The position numbers were made by a program, and so were the translations under genes. This document shows positions 17,121-34,274 of a stretch of DNA of 42,985 bases, piece by piece (the stretch's first letter is position 1; each line of letters begins with the position of its first letter). The notes beneath the pieces were generated by a model. It had not been told where the DNA came from, did not search any database, and saw only the letters and a program-made list of their open reading frames with translations. The stretch is from assembly GCA_020850995.1 (NCBI GenBank), contig JADZDP010000032.1, positions 1 through 42,985 of the forward strand. The letters run 5' to 3'. Source of the stretch: Deltaproteobacteria bacterium (lineage in GTDB: Bacteria > Myxococcota > UBA727 > VGSZ01).

Positions 17121-17151
17121 CCCGGGGGGCGCTTTCGGGGCGCCCCCCGGG
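17121..17151 (-). terminator. 12-bp GC hairpin, terminator-like on the minus strand
   Basis: CCCGGGGGGCGC (17121-17132) pairs perfectly with GCGCCCCCCGGG (17140-17151) around a 7-base loop. Read on the minus strand, the stem is followed after three bases by five T, which is the form of an intrinsic terminator. On the plus strand no T-run follows. It lies about 95 bp before brxE, so on the plus strand it would fall in the BREX leader if the promoter is upstream. Possible roles are protecting the T4SS operon from antisense transcription, or a leader structure that limits BREX expression. Confidence 0.5.
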
Positions 17152-17244
17152 CGTGCGATACGGAACGCCTGCCGGAGAGCTGGCGACCGGGGGCCGGAGC
17201 GTTGTCGTTCGGAGCGGATCGGTCGCCTCAACAGAGGTGCTCGT

Positions 17245-17841
17245 GTGACTGCGCTCGAAGTCCGCCAATCGAACGTGCAAGCCCCCACGGCCACCCTCGA
17301 TGCGATCCTGACCGCTCAGCTCGCCGTCGCGTGGGCCGGTGAGGCCGGCGAGGCCCCCCGGCTGAAGTGGTGGCGCACCGACCTGGTCAGCGAGTTTGGC
17401 GGTGAGGACTTGTTCAAGCGCTTGCTCCCGCACACCTGGCGTTGGGCCGTCCTGGAGGCCGCCCGCGAGGCCGCCCGACGCCACGATGCCGACACGCGGG
17501 CCAAGGACGCCGACGCGGACCGGCTCGTCACCCTCTTTCGGCTCGGCTTCGAGCTCGACGAGCACGTCAACGAGAGGCTCGCCGACCTCAAGCGAAGTGG
17601 CGCGTCGCCGGTGGACGGTCTGCCTGGCCTGCGCGATGTCATTCGTGAAACGTGGGCCAAGGCAGCGTTCGGGGACTGGGTCGCGGGCCACGGCGAGGCC
17701 GCCGTGGTCTCGGCCCCCGTGGGCCGTCGCCTGAAAGGTGACCCGCCCGCATCGGTCGAGCTCTTGATGAGGAAGCTCGTCGCTGCGCTGCACCCGCTCG
17801 CAGGCGCCTACCCGATGCCTCACTACCGGAGGCCGGGATGA
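17245..17841 (+). CDS. brxE: BrxE, type 6 BREX protein of unknown function
   Basis: A 198-aa protein with GTG start at 17245, preceded by a GAGGTG ribosome site. It is largely helical with no signal peptide or membrane helix and contains a W-RTDLVSEFGG-DLFKRLLPHTWRWAVLEAAREAARR stretch. I name it BrxE from its place: in type 6 BREX systems brxE precedes brxA. Its size (about 200 aa) also fits. The molecular role of BrxE is not known. The stop overlaps the brxA start (ATGA at 17838-17841), so it is translated with the rest of the operon. Confidence 0.75.
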   Translation: MTALEVRQSNVQAPTATLDAILTAQLAVAWAGEAGEAPRLKWWRTDLVSEFGGEDLFKRLLPHTWRWAVLEAAREAARRHDADTRAKDADADRLVTLFRLGFELDEHVNERLADLKRSGASPVDGLPGLRDVIRETWAKAAFGDWVAGHGEAAVVSAPVGRRLKGDPPASVELLMRKLVAALHPLAGAYPMPHYRRPG

Positions 17842-18620
17842 CGAAGCCGATCGAGGCCAAAGACATCCACACGCGCCTGCTGAAGTGCACGCTGGAGATA
17901 GAAAACTCCCGTGCTTGGTGGACGCACCCGGCCGTCGGCGACGACGACCATGTCGCCACGCGCGCCTTCGAGGAGTCGTGGTTTGGCGCGCGCTCGCTGC
18001 CACGCGTGAAGGTGCTGCTTTCGAACCTCCGTGCGCGGTTCGACGCCTATCCCCATGCGCTGCGCGTCTTGCGCGAGTGGCAGCACATGGAGCCCGGCAC
18101 GCGGGCCCTCATCTGCCACTGGCACGTGCAGCTGACTGACCCTCTCTACCGTGCCTTCGCCGGGCACTTCCTCGTCGAGCGCCATGAAGGCGCGCGCGCT
18201 GAAGTCACGCGCGACATGGTCACGCGCTGGGTGGGCGACCAGGGACCCGGTCGATGGACGATGAAGACCCGCGTTCAGTTCGCGAGCCAGCTGCTCGTGA
18301 CGGCGAAGGCTGCGGGCTTGGTGAAGAATCTGAAGGACCCACGTCAGCTCGCGTTCCCGCGCGTCGGTGACGACGCTCTCACGTACCTGCTCTACTTGCT
18401 GCGTGGGGTCGAGTTTGACGGGACGCTCCTCGACAACCCGTACCTGTCGTCGGTCGGCCTGATGCCGAAGCTCGCTGAGGACCGGCTGCGCGCACTCTCT
18501 GCGCTGCACTTCAAGCGCCAAGGTGACCTCGTCGACTTCGGCTGGGTGTACGGCGATCTCGAAGGCTGGGCGCAGGCGACGGTCGCCCCGCGTGGCGACC
18601 ATGATCGGGGCCTCGCATGA
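17838..18620 (+). CDS. brxA: BrxA (DUF1819 family), BREX protein
   Basis: A 260-aa protein of the BrxA type. Helical, with features expected of the family: an N-terminal stretch about shedding and selecting strands (ENSRAWW, ATRAFEESWFGARSLPRVKVLLSNLRARF) and a C-terminal winged-helix-like part (LVTAKAAGLVKN ... LTYLLYLLRGV). BrxA is a small DNA-binding component of BREX. It is somewhat longer than the 200-residue proteins of type 1 systems. ATG overlaps the brxE stop, and its own stop overlaps the brxB start (ATGA at 18617-18620). Identity rests on family resemblance and on the invariant brxA-brxB-brxC order. Confidence 0.85.
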   Translation: MTKPIEAKDIHTRLLKCTLEIENSRAWWTHPAVGDDDHVATRAFEESWFGARSLPRVKVLLSNLRARFDAYPHALRVLREWQHMEPGTRALICHWHVQLTDPLYRAFAGHFLVERHEGARAEVTRDMVTRWVGDQGPGRWTMKTRVQFASQLLVTAKAAGLVKNLKDPRQLAFPRVGDDALTYLLYLLRGVEFDGTLLDNPYLSSVGLMPKLAEDRLRALSALHFKRQGDLVDFGWVYGDLEGWAQATVAPRGDHDRGLA

Positions 18621-19261
18621 CAGCATCGACGCTGTTCGCGCGCACGCAACTGCAGGAAGCCTTCGCGGCCCTTCGCAACGATCTCGTGCACGAGGATGGA
18701 CCGCGCATCAGCACGATGCGCAACTACCGCTTTGCGATCGTGCCCTACGCGCCGACCGACGAGTTCAAGCTGCGCGCGGAAGTGCAGAAGTTGAGCAACG
18801 ACCTCGTGGCGCATGGCTGGGTGGTGCTGTCGATCTCCCTGCAGAAACTCGTGCTCGACCGCGTGAGGTCGCAGGGCGGAGAGTGGATGGAGCGCGTCAT
18901 CTCGATGGAGAAGCGCCTGGGGGATCGCGAACGCGCACTCAAGTACTTGCGCGACAAGCTCACCCCTCTCGTTGAAGGCGACAACGGCGTGGGCGGCATC
19001 GCCGACGACTGCAGCACGCTCATCCGCGAGTTCGCCGACAAGAATCCGGACAAGGCCGAGCGCACGCTTGCACTCATCGGGCGCGCCGGTTCGCTGTACC
19101 CGTTCTTCCGCTCGTCGGCACTGCTGAAGCATCTCGACGGCAAGACGCAGAACGTCCCCGTGGTCCTGCTCTATCCCGGCGAGCGCCGCGGCAACTCTGC
19201 GCTCTCGTTCATGGGGATGCTCGACCCCGACTCTGACTATCGCCCCCGCATCTACCCGTGA
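18617..19261 (+). CDS. brxB: BrxB (DUF1788 family), BREX protein
   Basis: A 214-aa protein of the BrxB family. Conserved points seen are the RNYRFAIVPYAP-EFKLR opening strand, the W-VVLSISLQKL segment, and the C-terminal VPVVLLYPGERRGNSALSFMG, which is the family's hallmark strand-turn before the final strand RPRIYP. BrxB is part of the core BREX set and is needed for defence in type 1 systems, but its biochemical activity is unknown. It is probably cytoplasmic. It lies between brxA (4-base overlap) and brxC. Confidence 0.88.
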   Translation: MTASTLFARTQLQEAFAALRNDLVHEDGPRISTMRNYRFAIVPYAPTDEFKLRAEVQKLSNDLVAHGWVVLSISLQKLVLDRVRSQGGEWMERVISMEKRLGDRERALKYLRDKLTPLVEGDNGVGGIADDCSTLIREFADKNPDKAERTLALIGRAGSLYPFFRSSALLKHLDGKTQNVPVVLLYPGERRGNSALSFMGMLDPDSDYRPRIYP

Positions 19262-19294
19262 GTGTCATCGAATGAACTCCATGAAGATCACTGT

Positions 19295-22924
<3,630 letters not shown>

Positions 22925-22949
22925 CCTGCATGACCTGGAGCCCACTGCG

Positions 22950-27223
<4,274 letters not shown>

Positions 27224-27227
<4 letters not shown>

Positions 27228-30100
27228 GCGGCGACGCCGCCACTACCTTCGGCCCCGTCTCCGCAGCTCTCGAAGCCGAGCTGCGCGAAGAGGTGCGCCG
27301 CCACGGCGTGGTGTTCTTCCTCGACAAGGAGAACACGTACTCCGGCTTCGTTGATCAGCTCCCTGCGTTCGGCGTTCCGTACCCGGTGTGCGCGTACCGC
27401 GGCAGCTTCCTGGAGTTGTTGCTCGCCTTGGAGCACCACGCGACCGGTGTGGACAAGACGCCGGTACTGGTCCACCTGCCGGGCTTCATCGAGGACGCGG
27501 TCAAGGCGTCGCCACTGTTCGAGATGTACGCCGCTGGCGTTCGGTACCGAAAGTCGCTCGACACTCTCGTCACCGATGCCGCTGCGGGCCGTGTGCGCCC
27601 AGAGCAGATCGCCTCGTTCCGCAGCCAGGGAAACGTCACGCTCGAAGGCGCCGACGCCTGGTTGAGCGCGCTTGTCGCGGATGCGGGTGAGGGGCTTGCC
27701 GCGCAGCTGCGCAACATGTCGCTCGAAGCCGTCGTCGATGATCTGTTGACCGCCGGCTTCATCGCGAGCCGCATTCAGACGGGAGATGACGCTGAAGCAG
27801 TGTGGCACCACTTCGCGAAGGCCACGGGCCTGCCAGACGGTTGGCGCGATGAGCACGAAGGTCGAAAGGTTCCGCGCGCGCGCGATGTGGCCTTCACGAT
27901 CTCGAGCTGGGCACTCGTCGTGGAGTACACGATGGACCTCAGCCGTCCGCCCGCCGACGATCGGCTCACGTCGATCCCGCAGTTGCCGAAGCCTGTCATC
28001 GAGACGTGCCGCTCGCTCGCCGAGCACCTCAGAACACGCCACCCAGGGTTCTACGAGAGCGCGGCCAACGAGACCGAGACCTGGCTCTCGGACGAGACGT
28101 CAATCGTGCGCGCCGAGGATCTCGGCCGCGTGGACACGTTCTTGTTCGAGGAGACCGCGATCCTCAAGGCGGCGCTGGCCGCCCTTCAGGCGGGAACGTT
28201 CGACCGCGCGTTGACGTGGGCCGAGCCTCGCGCTGCGGGCAAGTCCTTCTGGACGCAACAAGCGCCCCTGCGACAGAACGCCTGGCAGCTCATCCTCGAC
28301 GCCGCGCGACTCGGTGGAGCCATCACCGACGCGGGGAGTCTCGGGAGCCAGCCGACCGTCGACACCGCGACGGAGCGCTACGTGCAGAAGGGCGCGGCGG
28401 TGGACCGCGCGCACCGCCTGTTGGAACAACGACGGGTTGCCGTGCTCTATCCGCAGGTGCCGCACTTCGAGGGTCTGCGCGCTCGCCTCGACGAGATGCG
28501 CGCGCGCTGGCGGGACTGGGCCGACGGCTGGGCGCGCGACTGGAATGCGGTGTGTCGCGCGCATGGCTTCCTCCCGAGCACCGACCTTCAGCAGCGCACA
28601 CTGTTCGACCAGGTGGTGAAGAGCCTCGCGGTTGACACCGCGTCTCCGAACGACGTCACGGCGTACTTTGTCGTCGACGCGCTCCGGTATGAAATGGCGC
28701 AAGAGCTCTTCGAAGCGCTCGGCGAAGTCCCGGGCACGCAAAAGCTCCTGAAAGCGCGTCTTGCTGAGCTGCCCTCCGTCACGGAGGTCGGCATGAACGT
28801 CCTCGCGCCGGTGAGCGAGAGCGGTCGCCTGAAGCCCGCTCTGCAGGGCGAGGCCGTGAAGGGCTTTGGCGCGGGCGAGTACCGCGTCTTCAACCCGGAG
28901 ACCCGCAGGCGCGCGATGTTCGATCGCATCGGCGGCAAGGGTTGTCCGTGGCTTACGCTTGAAGAGGTTCTCACGCGCGATGCCGCGGGCCTCAAGAAAA
29001 CCGTGGAGCAAGCCCGGCTCCTCGTCGTCCACAGCCAAGAGATTGATCACGCCGGTGAGAAGGGCGTTGGCGCCTCGGTGTTCGACAAAGTGCTGCAGGA
29101 CCTGCGCGCGGCTTGGCGTCTCTTGCGCGAAGCCGGCGTGCGCCGGTTCATCATCACCGCCGATCACGGCTTTCTGCTCCTCGACGACCGCATGGGCGAG
29201 GCGAAGGCCCACGGTCGCAAGATCGACCCGAAGCGCCGTCATGTCTTCTCAGAGGTACCGGCAGATCACACGGGTGAGGTGCGGGTCGCTCTGAAGGACC
29301 TCGGCTACGACGGCGTAGAGGGACACCTGATGTTCCCGGAGACCGTGACGGTCTTCGACACCGGCGGTCGCGGTCAGAACTTCGTGCACGGCGGCAACAG
29401 CCCGCAGGAGCGGGTCATCCCCGTGCTCACGCTGGTGCACAAGCAGCCCGCCGGCAGCGACACGCACGCGTACATCGTGACGGCACAAGCGGCGGACGGC
29501 GTCGCTGGCATGCACTGCCTGCAGGGCAGCGTCGCGGTCGCGCAGGACTCCCTATTCGGCGGCAAGAAGACCATCGAGCTCGGGTTGCGCGCTCTGGAGG
29601 CGCCACCGGGCGTCATCGTGGAGATCGGCCAGACCCGTGGCGGTGCCCGCTTCAACGGCAGCGTGATTCACGCGGATGTGGGTGGCTCGTTCGAGGTCTT
29701 CTTCCGCTTGCTCGGCCCAACCGACGCCCGGCTACGCGTGGAGCTCTGCCACACGGGTGGCGACGCGACGGTGAAAGGCGCTGTGCTGGAGAGCCGCTTC
29801 GCCGTGACGCCACAGGCGGTGGGTGCGCAAACGACCGCCAAGCCACAGGCGACGACGGTGACGCCGTCGTCCACCTGGCTCAACGACCTCGCGATGGGCG
29901 GTGTTCGCCAGGTGTTCGAGCACCTCGCCGCTCACGGCGCCATCACCGAGACCGAGGCGGCCGGCATGCTCGGTGGGCCGCGCGAGCTGCGGAAGTTCGC
30001 GCGCGAGTTCGAGATCCACGCGGCGCGCGCGCCGTTCCGGGTGCGCATCGACGTGGCCGGCGGAATCAAGCGCTACGTTCGAGAAGGAGGTGACGGATGA
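27224..30100 (+). CDS. pglZ: PglZ, BREX alkaline-phosphatase-superfamily protein
   Basis: A 958-aa protein of the PglZ type, universal to BREX. The alkaline-phosphatase-like core lies in the middle: YFVVDALRYEM with metal-binding Asp near 485 (VDALRYE is typical), VVHSQEIDH about 595-610, and ITADHGFLLLDD with Asp647-His648, expected to bind metal. The N-terminal 450 residues are helical and family-typical; the C-terminal part ends in a winged-helix-like segment (EHLAAHGAITETEAAGMLGG). In type 1 systems PglZ has metal-dependent nuclease activity and interacts with BrxB/PglX; this is family knowledge, not shown here. It overlaps pglX and brxD by four bases on each side. Confidence 0.92.
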
Positions 30101-31431
30101 GCGAGCTCACCTCACGCGATATCGCCCACATCTTCGAGGCGCTGCGCAAGGGCTTGGTCCCCGAGCGCGGCATCGACGCCTTCGCCGTCGGCATCGAGCC
30201 TCGCCGCGCCGAGATTCATCGGCAGCTCGATCTCGCCAAGGACGGTGAGGGGACGATCAAGTTCCTGCGCGGCGGGTACGGCTGCGGCAAGACCTTCACC
30301 GCGCGTCTGGCTCTCCTCGATGCGCAAGAGAAGAACTTCGTCACGAGCTTTGTCGTCGTCTCCGACAACGACCTGCACTTCCACCGCTTCGACGACGTCT
30401 ACCGCAAGGTGATGAGCGAGCTTGGAACCGCATCGTGCCCGCGCGGCGCACTCGGGGACATCCTCGACCGCTGGATCGGTAACGTCGAAGAGGCGCTCAT
30501 CGGCGGCGGCGAAGACCCCGATGCCGACGGGTTCGACGCCAAGGTGCGCAAGCGCATCGAAGCCGACCTTGAGTCGGCGACGCGCGGCGCCGTGTCGGAG
30601 GACTTCATCCGCGTCGTGCAGACCATCTTCGATCTCAAACAGCAGGGTGACGCGACCGAGGCCGGCGCTCTCGTGTCCTGGCTGTGCGGCAGCAGCAACG
30701 TGTCCGCAGCCGCGAAGAAGCTTGCTGGGATCAAGGGCGACATCGGCAGCACCGACGCGCTCAAGTACCTGCGCGGCGTCCTGGAGATTGTGAAGGCCGC
30801 TGGCTACAAAGGCATGGTCATCGTCATCGACGAGGCGGAGACCATCCTCCGCATGCGCAAGGACTCGCGGCACAAGTCCCTGAACGGCATCCGGCAGATC
30901 GCTGACGACTCCGGCAGCTACCACGGGCTCCTATGGCTCTTTACCGGTACGCCGGATTTCTTTGACTCCCGCCACGGCGTTGCTGGTCTTGCGCCGCTCC
31001 ACGACCGCATTCGGTTCATGAAGCAGGGCAACCGCGCGAGCCTCAGGCAGGCACAGTTGGAGCTGGTCCCGTTCGATGCGGAACGCTTGCAGGCAGTCGC
31101 GCTTCGCTTGCGCGAGCTCTTTCCCGCCAAGGATCGCTCACGTCTTGAGCGCGAAGTGAGCGACGCGTTCATCGACCGCCTCGTCGCCGAGGTCACCGCA
31201 GGTTTCAAAGGCGACGTCGGTGTGGTCCCGCGCCAGTTTCTTCGCGAGCTCGTCAACGTGATGGACCTTGTCGAAGAGCAGGCCGACTACGCTCCGATGA
31301 AGGAGTACGGCTTCAAGATGCCGTCACCCCCAACGCTGCGAGCAGAGGAGCAGCACGCGTTGAGCGGCGATGCGCTGGCCGCTGCGGACCTCGACGACGA
31401 TGGCCTGATCCCCAAGGAAGACGCGTGGTGA
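30097..31431 (+). CDS. brxD: BrxD, BREX ATPase
   Basis: A 444-aa AAA-type ATPase. Walker A GGYGCGKT is at 59-66 and Walker B GMVIVIDEAETIL has its Asp-Glu at 245-246. A C-terminal winged-helix-like part ends with VPRQFLRELVNVMDLVEEQ. The N-terminal signature RDIAHIFEALRKGLVPERGID and the GNRASLRQAQLELVPFDAE segment are typical of BrxD proteins (DUF2791-like, from memory), which occur in type 2 and type 6 BREX next to the Lhr-like helicase BrxHI. Start overlaps the pglZ stop (ATGA at 30097-30100); brxHI follows after 7 bp. BrxD and BrxHI are a stable gene pair, so a shared DNA-translocation task is likely. Confidence 0.9.
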   Translation: MSELTSRDIAHIFEALRKGLVPERGIDAFAVGIEPRRAEIHRQLDLAKDGEGTIKFLRGGYGCGKTFTARLALLDAQEKNFVTSFVVVSDNDLHFHRFDDVYRKVMSELGTASCPRGALGDILDRWIGNVEEALIGGGEDPDADGFDAKVRKRIEADLESATRGAVSEDFIRVVQTIFDLKQQGDATEAGALVSWLCGSSNVSAAAKKLAGIKGDIGSTDALKYLRGVLEIVKAAGYKGMVIVIDEAETILRMRKDSRHKSLNGIRQIADDSGSYHGLLWLFTGTPDFFDSRHGVAGLAPLHDRIRFMKQGNRASLRQAQLELVPFDAERLQAVALRLRELFPAKDRSRLEREVSDAFIDRLVAEVTAGFKGDVGVVPRQFLRELVNVMDLVEEQADYAPMKEYGFKMPSPPTLRAEEQHALSGDALAAADLDDDGLIPKEDAW

Positions 31432-31438
31432 GCCACCC

Positions 31439-34177
31439 ATGAGCGTGTTTGCTCGCTTCGTCCCCCGACTGCAGGAGGCCATCGCCACGCGGCTTGGCTG
31501 GTCCAGCCTGCGCCCCGTGCAGGACGAGGCGGGCGCCGCACTTCTCGACGGCAAGAACGCCATCGTCCTTGCACCGACTGCCGGCGGCAAGACCGAGGCG
31601 TCCATCTTCCCGACGCTGTCGTTGCTGCTGGAGCATCCGCTCGACGGCGTCGGTGCGATCTACATCGCGCCCATCAAGGCGCTGTTGAACAACCAGAGCG
31701 AGCGCCTCGGCCTTTACACGGAGATGGTTGGCCTCGAACGCTTCGTCTGGCACGGCGACACCACGGACGGCGAGCGGAAGCACTTCCTTCGCGAGCCCGC
31801 AGACCTGCTGATGACGACGCCGGAGTCACTTGAGGTGATGCTCGTCTCGCAACGCATCGACTCGGCCAAGCTTTTCCGCAACGTCCGGATGCTGATCATC
31901 GACGAAGTACACGCGCTCGCTGGCACCGACCGCGGTGCGCACCTCATGAGCGTCATGGAACGCATCGTCGCCGTGTCCGAGCACGACGTGCAGCGCGTTG
32001 GGCTCAGCGCCACCGTCGGCAACCCCGATGCGATCCTCGGCTGGCTCCAAGGAACATCGAAGCGGGAAGGCGTCATCGTCGATCCGCCGAAGGGAAAGGC
32101 CCAGCGCCAACTTCTGATCGTCCACCGCCCGGATTTGCCGTCGCTCGCGCAGGACGCCGCCAAGGTCGCCCGCGGGAAGAAGAGCCTCTTTTTCTGCCAA
32201 TCGCGCGCGATGACGGAGGCCGTGGCCGAGAACATGCGCGGCGCGGGCACAGAGGTCTTCGTTCACCACAGCGCGGTGTCCAAGGAAGAGCGGCTGCACG
32301 CAGAAGAGCGCTTCCACAAGGGCACCGACGCGTGCATCGCGTGCACGTCGACGCTGGAGCTGGGCATCGACGTTGGAGACCTCGATCTCGTGTTGCAGGC
32401 CGAGGCGCCTGACACGGTGAGCTCGTTTCTGCAGCGCATGGGCCGCACCGGGCGCCGCGCGGGCCGCCCTGCCAACACAACGTTCTTTTGCGAGAGCGAC
32501 GATGCCGTTGTGCAGGCCATCGCGCTGATCGAGCTCGCGCGGGCCGGATGGGTCGAGAGCGTCGAGGTGGACGACCGCTGCTGGCCGGTGTTGGTCCATC
32601 AACTGCTGGCGATGTCGCTCGCGAACGAGGGGATCACCACCGACGACGCGTGGGCCCACCTCTCCAAGGTGCCGGACTTCCGGGGCATCCACCGCGCCGA
32701 GTTCGAGCGACTCGTGGCGTGGATGCTCCGCGACCAATCCCTCGTGCTGCTCTCGGGCCGGCTGCTCATCGGGCCGAAGGCGGAGCGCAAGTTCGGGCGC
32801 AAGAACTTCATGGAGCTGTACGCCGTCTTCACGAGCCCCCAGAGCTACACCGTGGAGCTCGAGGCCGGCGGCCAGCTCGGCACCTTGACGCAGGCCTTCG
32901 TAGACCGGCTCGTCGAGGGCGTGAGCTGCTTCCTCCTTGGCGGCAGGCCGTGGGTGGTGAACGCCGTCAACCACAACGATCGCATCGTGAAGGTGAAGCC
33001 CGCGCCCCGCGGACGCGAGCCAACGTGGGGCGGGTTCCTCCCGCAGTTCCTCGGCTTTGAGCTGTGCCAGAGGATTCTGGCTGTGCTCACGTCGAAGGAC
33101 GAGCCGGCGTACCTTGCCGATGAAGCGTTGATGGTCCTGCGCAACAAGCGCGACGATCACGCCGAGGTGCTCAAGCCGGTGCGCGGCGGTATCGAGTTCG
33201 ACGGCGACGAGATTCGATGGTGGACCTTCGCTGGCGGCCGCATCAACAGCACGCTCCGCTACGCGCTGCAGGCGATCAACTCGGACTGGCGCGTCATCCC
33301 CGACAACTTCGTCGTGAAGATTCGCGGAAGCTACAAGCAGGACGAGTTTCACGAGGCTGTACGCCGGCTCGCCGACCTCGACTTTTGGGAGGACGAGGAG
33401 ATGTGGCGCGGCGTGGCCGCGTCGCTTCCCAACTACCGCCTGAGCAAGTTCCAGCCGCTCGTCCCGCCGTGGATCGAGCGCGAGATGCTGGCGGACTACC
33501 TGCTCGACGTAGCCGGCGCCTGGCAGTGGGTCGCCGGCGCTGACCAGGCAGGCCCGTTGGAGCGCGTTCCGCTTGGTCTTCGCGCCCCCACCGCGCCGGA
33601 GCTCGCCGGACCTCCGGCGGAAACCGAGGCTCCCCCAAGCGTCACACCCACGCGGCCCGTGGAGTGGGTAGCAACGGATGCGGCTCTCGCAGCAGCTTGC
33701 GCGCGCCTGCGAGCCGAGAAGATCATCGGTCTCGACGTCGAGACCACGCTCGCAAGCCGGACCCTGTGCTTGGTGCAGCTGGCTGCATCCGACGTCATCT
33801 ACCTCGTGGATGCCCTTGAGGTCGCGAACCTAGAGCCGCTGGCGGCGGTGCTCACGGATGTCGCGGTGACGAAGGTGATTCACAATGCGGCGTTTGAGCG
33901 GTCGGTCTTCGCGCGTTTCGGCATCGCGATCGAGCCGGTCGCCGACACTTTGGCGATGTCGCGCAAGCTCCGCGGCAAGGTCGAGGGCGGACACGGCCTC
34001 AAGGCCGTCTGCGCCCGAGAGCTTGGCGTGCAGCTCGACAAGGGTGAGCAAACCAGCAACTGGGCGCGGCGCCCGCTGACGCCGCGTCAGCTCGCATACG
34101 CTGCAATTGACGCGGAGGTGCTCCTTCTTCTCGCGGAGGGCCTCGTCGGGCAAACATCTACCCAAGTTGTACCATGA
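31439..34177 (+). CDS. brxHI: BrxHI Lhr-like helicase fused to a DEDDy exonuclease domain
   Basis: A 912-aa protein. Residues 1-730 are an SF2 Lhr-like helicase: Walker A APTAGGKTE (45-53), IIDEVHAL with Asp155, GLSATVGNP, TSTLELGIDVGDLDLVLQ, and motif VI QRMGRTGRRAGR. A Pro/Ala linker (about 705-740) precedes a C-terminal domain of about 170 residues like RNase D. It shows LDVETT (Asp766, Glu768), HNAAFERSVF (Glu820 where Asp is more usual), the ADTLAMS turn, and YAAID (Tyr887, Asp891), which together form a DEDDy active site. Such domains trim 3' ends of DNA or RNA. An exonuclease on BrxHI is not part of the standard description of type 2 or 6 BREX as I know it. The ATG at 31439 follows brxD by 7 bp; the gene closes the BREX operon. 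Confidence 0.9.
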   Translation: MSVFARFVPRLQEAIATRLGWSSLRPVQDEAGAALLDGKNAIVLAPTAGGKTEASIFPTLSLLLEHPLDGVGAIYIAPIKALLNNQSERLGLYTEMVGLERFVWHGDTTDGERKHFLREPADLLMTTPESLEVMLVSQRIDSAKLFRNVRMLIIDEVHALAGTDRGAHLMSVMERIVAVSEHDVQRVGLSATVGNPDAILGWLQGTSKREGVIVDPPKGKAQRQLLIVHRPDLPSLAQDAAKVARGKKSLFFCQSRAMTEAVAENMRGAGTEVFVHHSAVSKEERLHAEERFHKGTDACIACTSTLELGIDVGDLDLVLQAEAPDTVSSFLQRMGRTGRRAGRPANTTFFCESDDAVVQAIALIELARAGWVESVEVDDRCWPVLVHQLLAMSLANEGITTDDAWAHLSKVPDFRGIHRAEFERLVAWMLRDQSLVLLSGRLLIGPKAERKFGRKNFMELYAVFTSPQSYTVELEAGGQLGTLTQAFVDRLVEGVSCFLLGGRPWVVNAVNHNDRIVKVKPAPRGREPTWGGFLPQFLGFELCQRILAVLTSKDEPAYLADEALMVLRNKRDDHAEVLKPVRGGIEFDGDEIRWWTFAGGRINSTLRYALQAINSDWRVIPDNFVVKIRGSYKQDEFHEAVRRLADLDFWEDEEMWRGVAASLPNYRLSKFQPLVPPWIEREMLADYLLDVAGAWQWVAGADQAGPLERVPLGLRAPTAPELAGPPAETEAPPSVTPTRPVEWVATDAALAAACARLRAEKIIGLDVETTLASRTLCLVQLAASDVIYLVDALEVANLEPLAAVLTDVAVTKVIHNAAFERSVFARFGIAIEPVADTLAMSRKLRGKVEGGHGLKAVCARELGVQLDKGEQTSNWARRPLTPRQLAYAAIDAEVLLLLAEGLVGQTSTQVVP

Positions 34178-34274
34178 CAAGCTCATCGACCGAAGCGGCG
34201 CAGCTCGACTCGACGGCCAACGCCGTTCTTCGAAGCACTTGGTGCGGTCGATGGCCCCAAGCGAGGAGTCTCCC
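34178..34274 (+). promoter_or_regulatory. Short spacer between brxHI and the Gabija-like pair
   Basis: A 97-bp gap. It is long compared with the overlaps inside BREX, so the two systems may have separate promoters, but none can be recognised. GAGGAG at 34263-34268 lies six bases before the GTG at 34275 and supports that start. A 36-codon ORF begins at the ATG that overlaps the brxHI stop; it is discussed among the rejected items. Confidence 0.4.

Larger units (their letters stand above)
16903..17244 (+). promoter_or_regulatory. 342-bp non-coding spacer between T4SS and BREX operons
   Basis: No credible gene lies here; the overlapping open frames have no ribosome site or family features. It should hold the terminator of the T4SS operon and the promoter of the BREX operon. 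The left part has an imperfect GC stem formed by GGTAGCC at 16976-16982 and GGCTACC at 17009-17015. The only AT-rich patch is about 17062-17080, starting with TTGAAA at 17063; it could hold the BREX promoter, but no good -10 box is found at the right distance. Two further hairpins are listed separately. A purine-rich GAGGTG lies just before the brxE GTG. Confidence 0.4.

Noticed and set aside
17039..17151. Hairpin cluster as a CRISPR array or attachment site
   Set aside because: The repeats are unrelated inverted repeats, not direct repeats with spacers, and no integrase or tRNA gene is nearby.
19262..19294. GTG at 19262 as the brxC start
   Set aside because: The added 11 residues do not resemble BrxC starts, whereas ATG 19295 gives the family's usual N-terminus.
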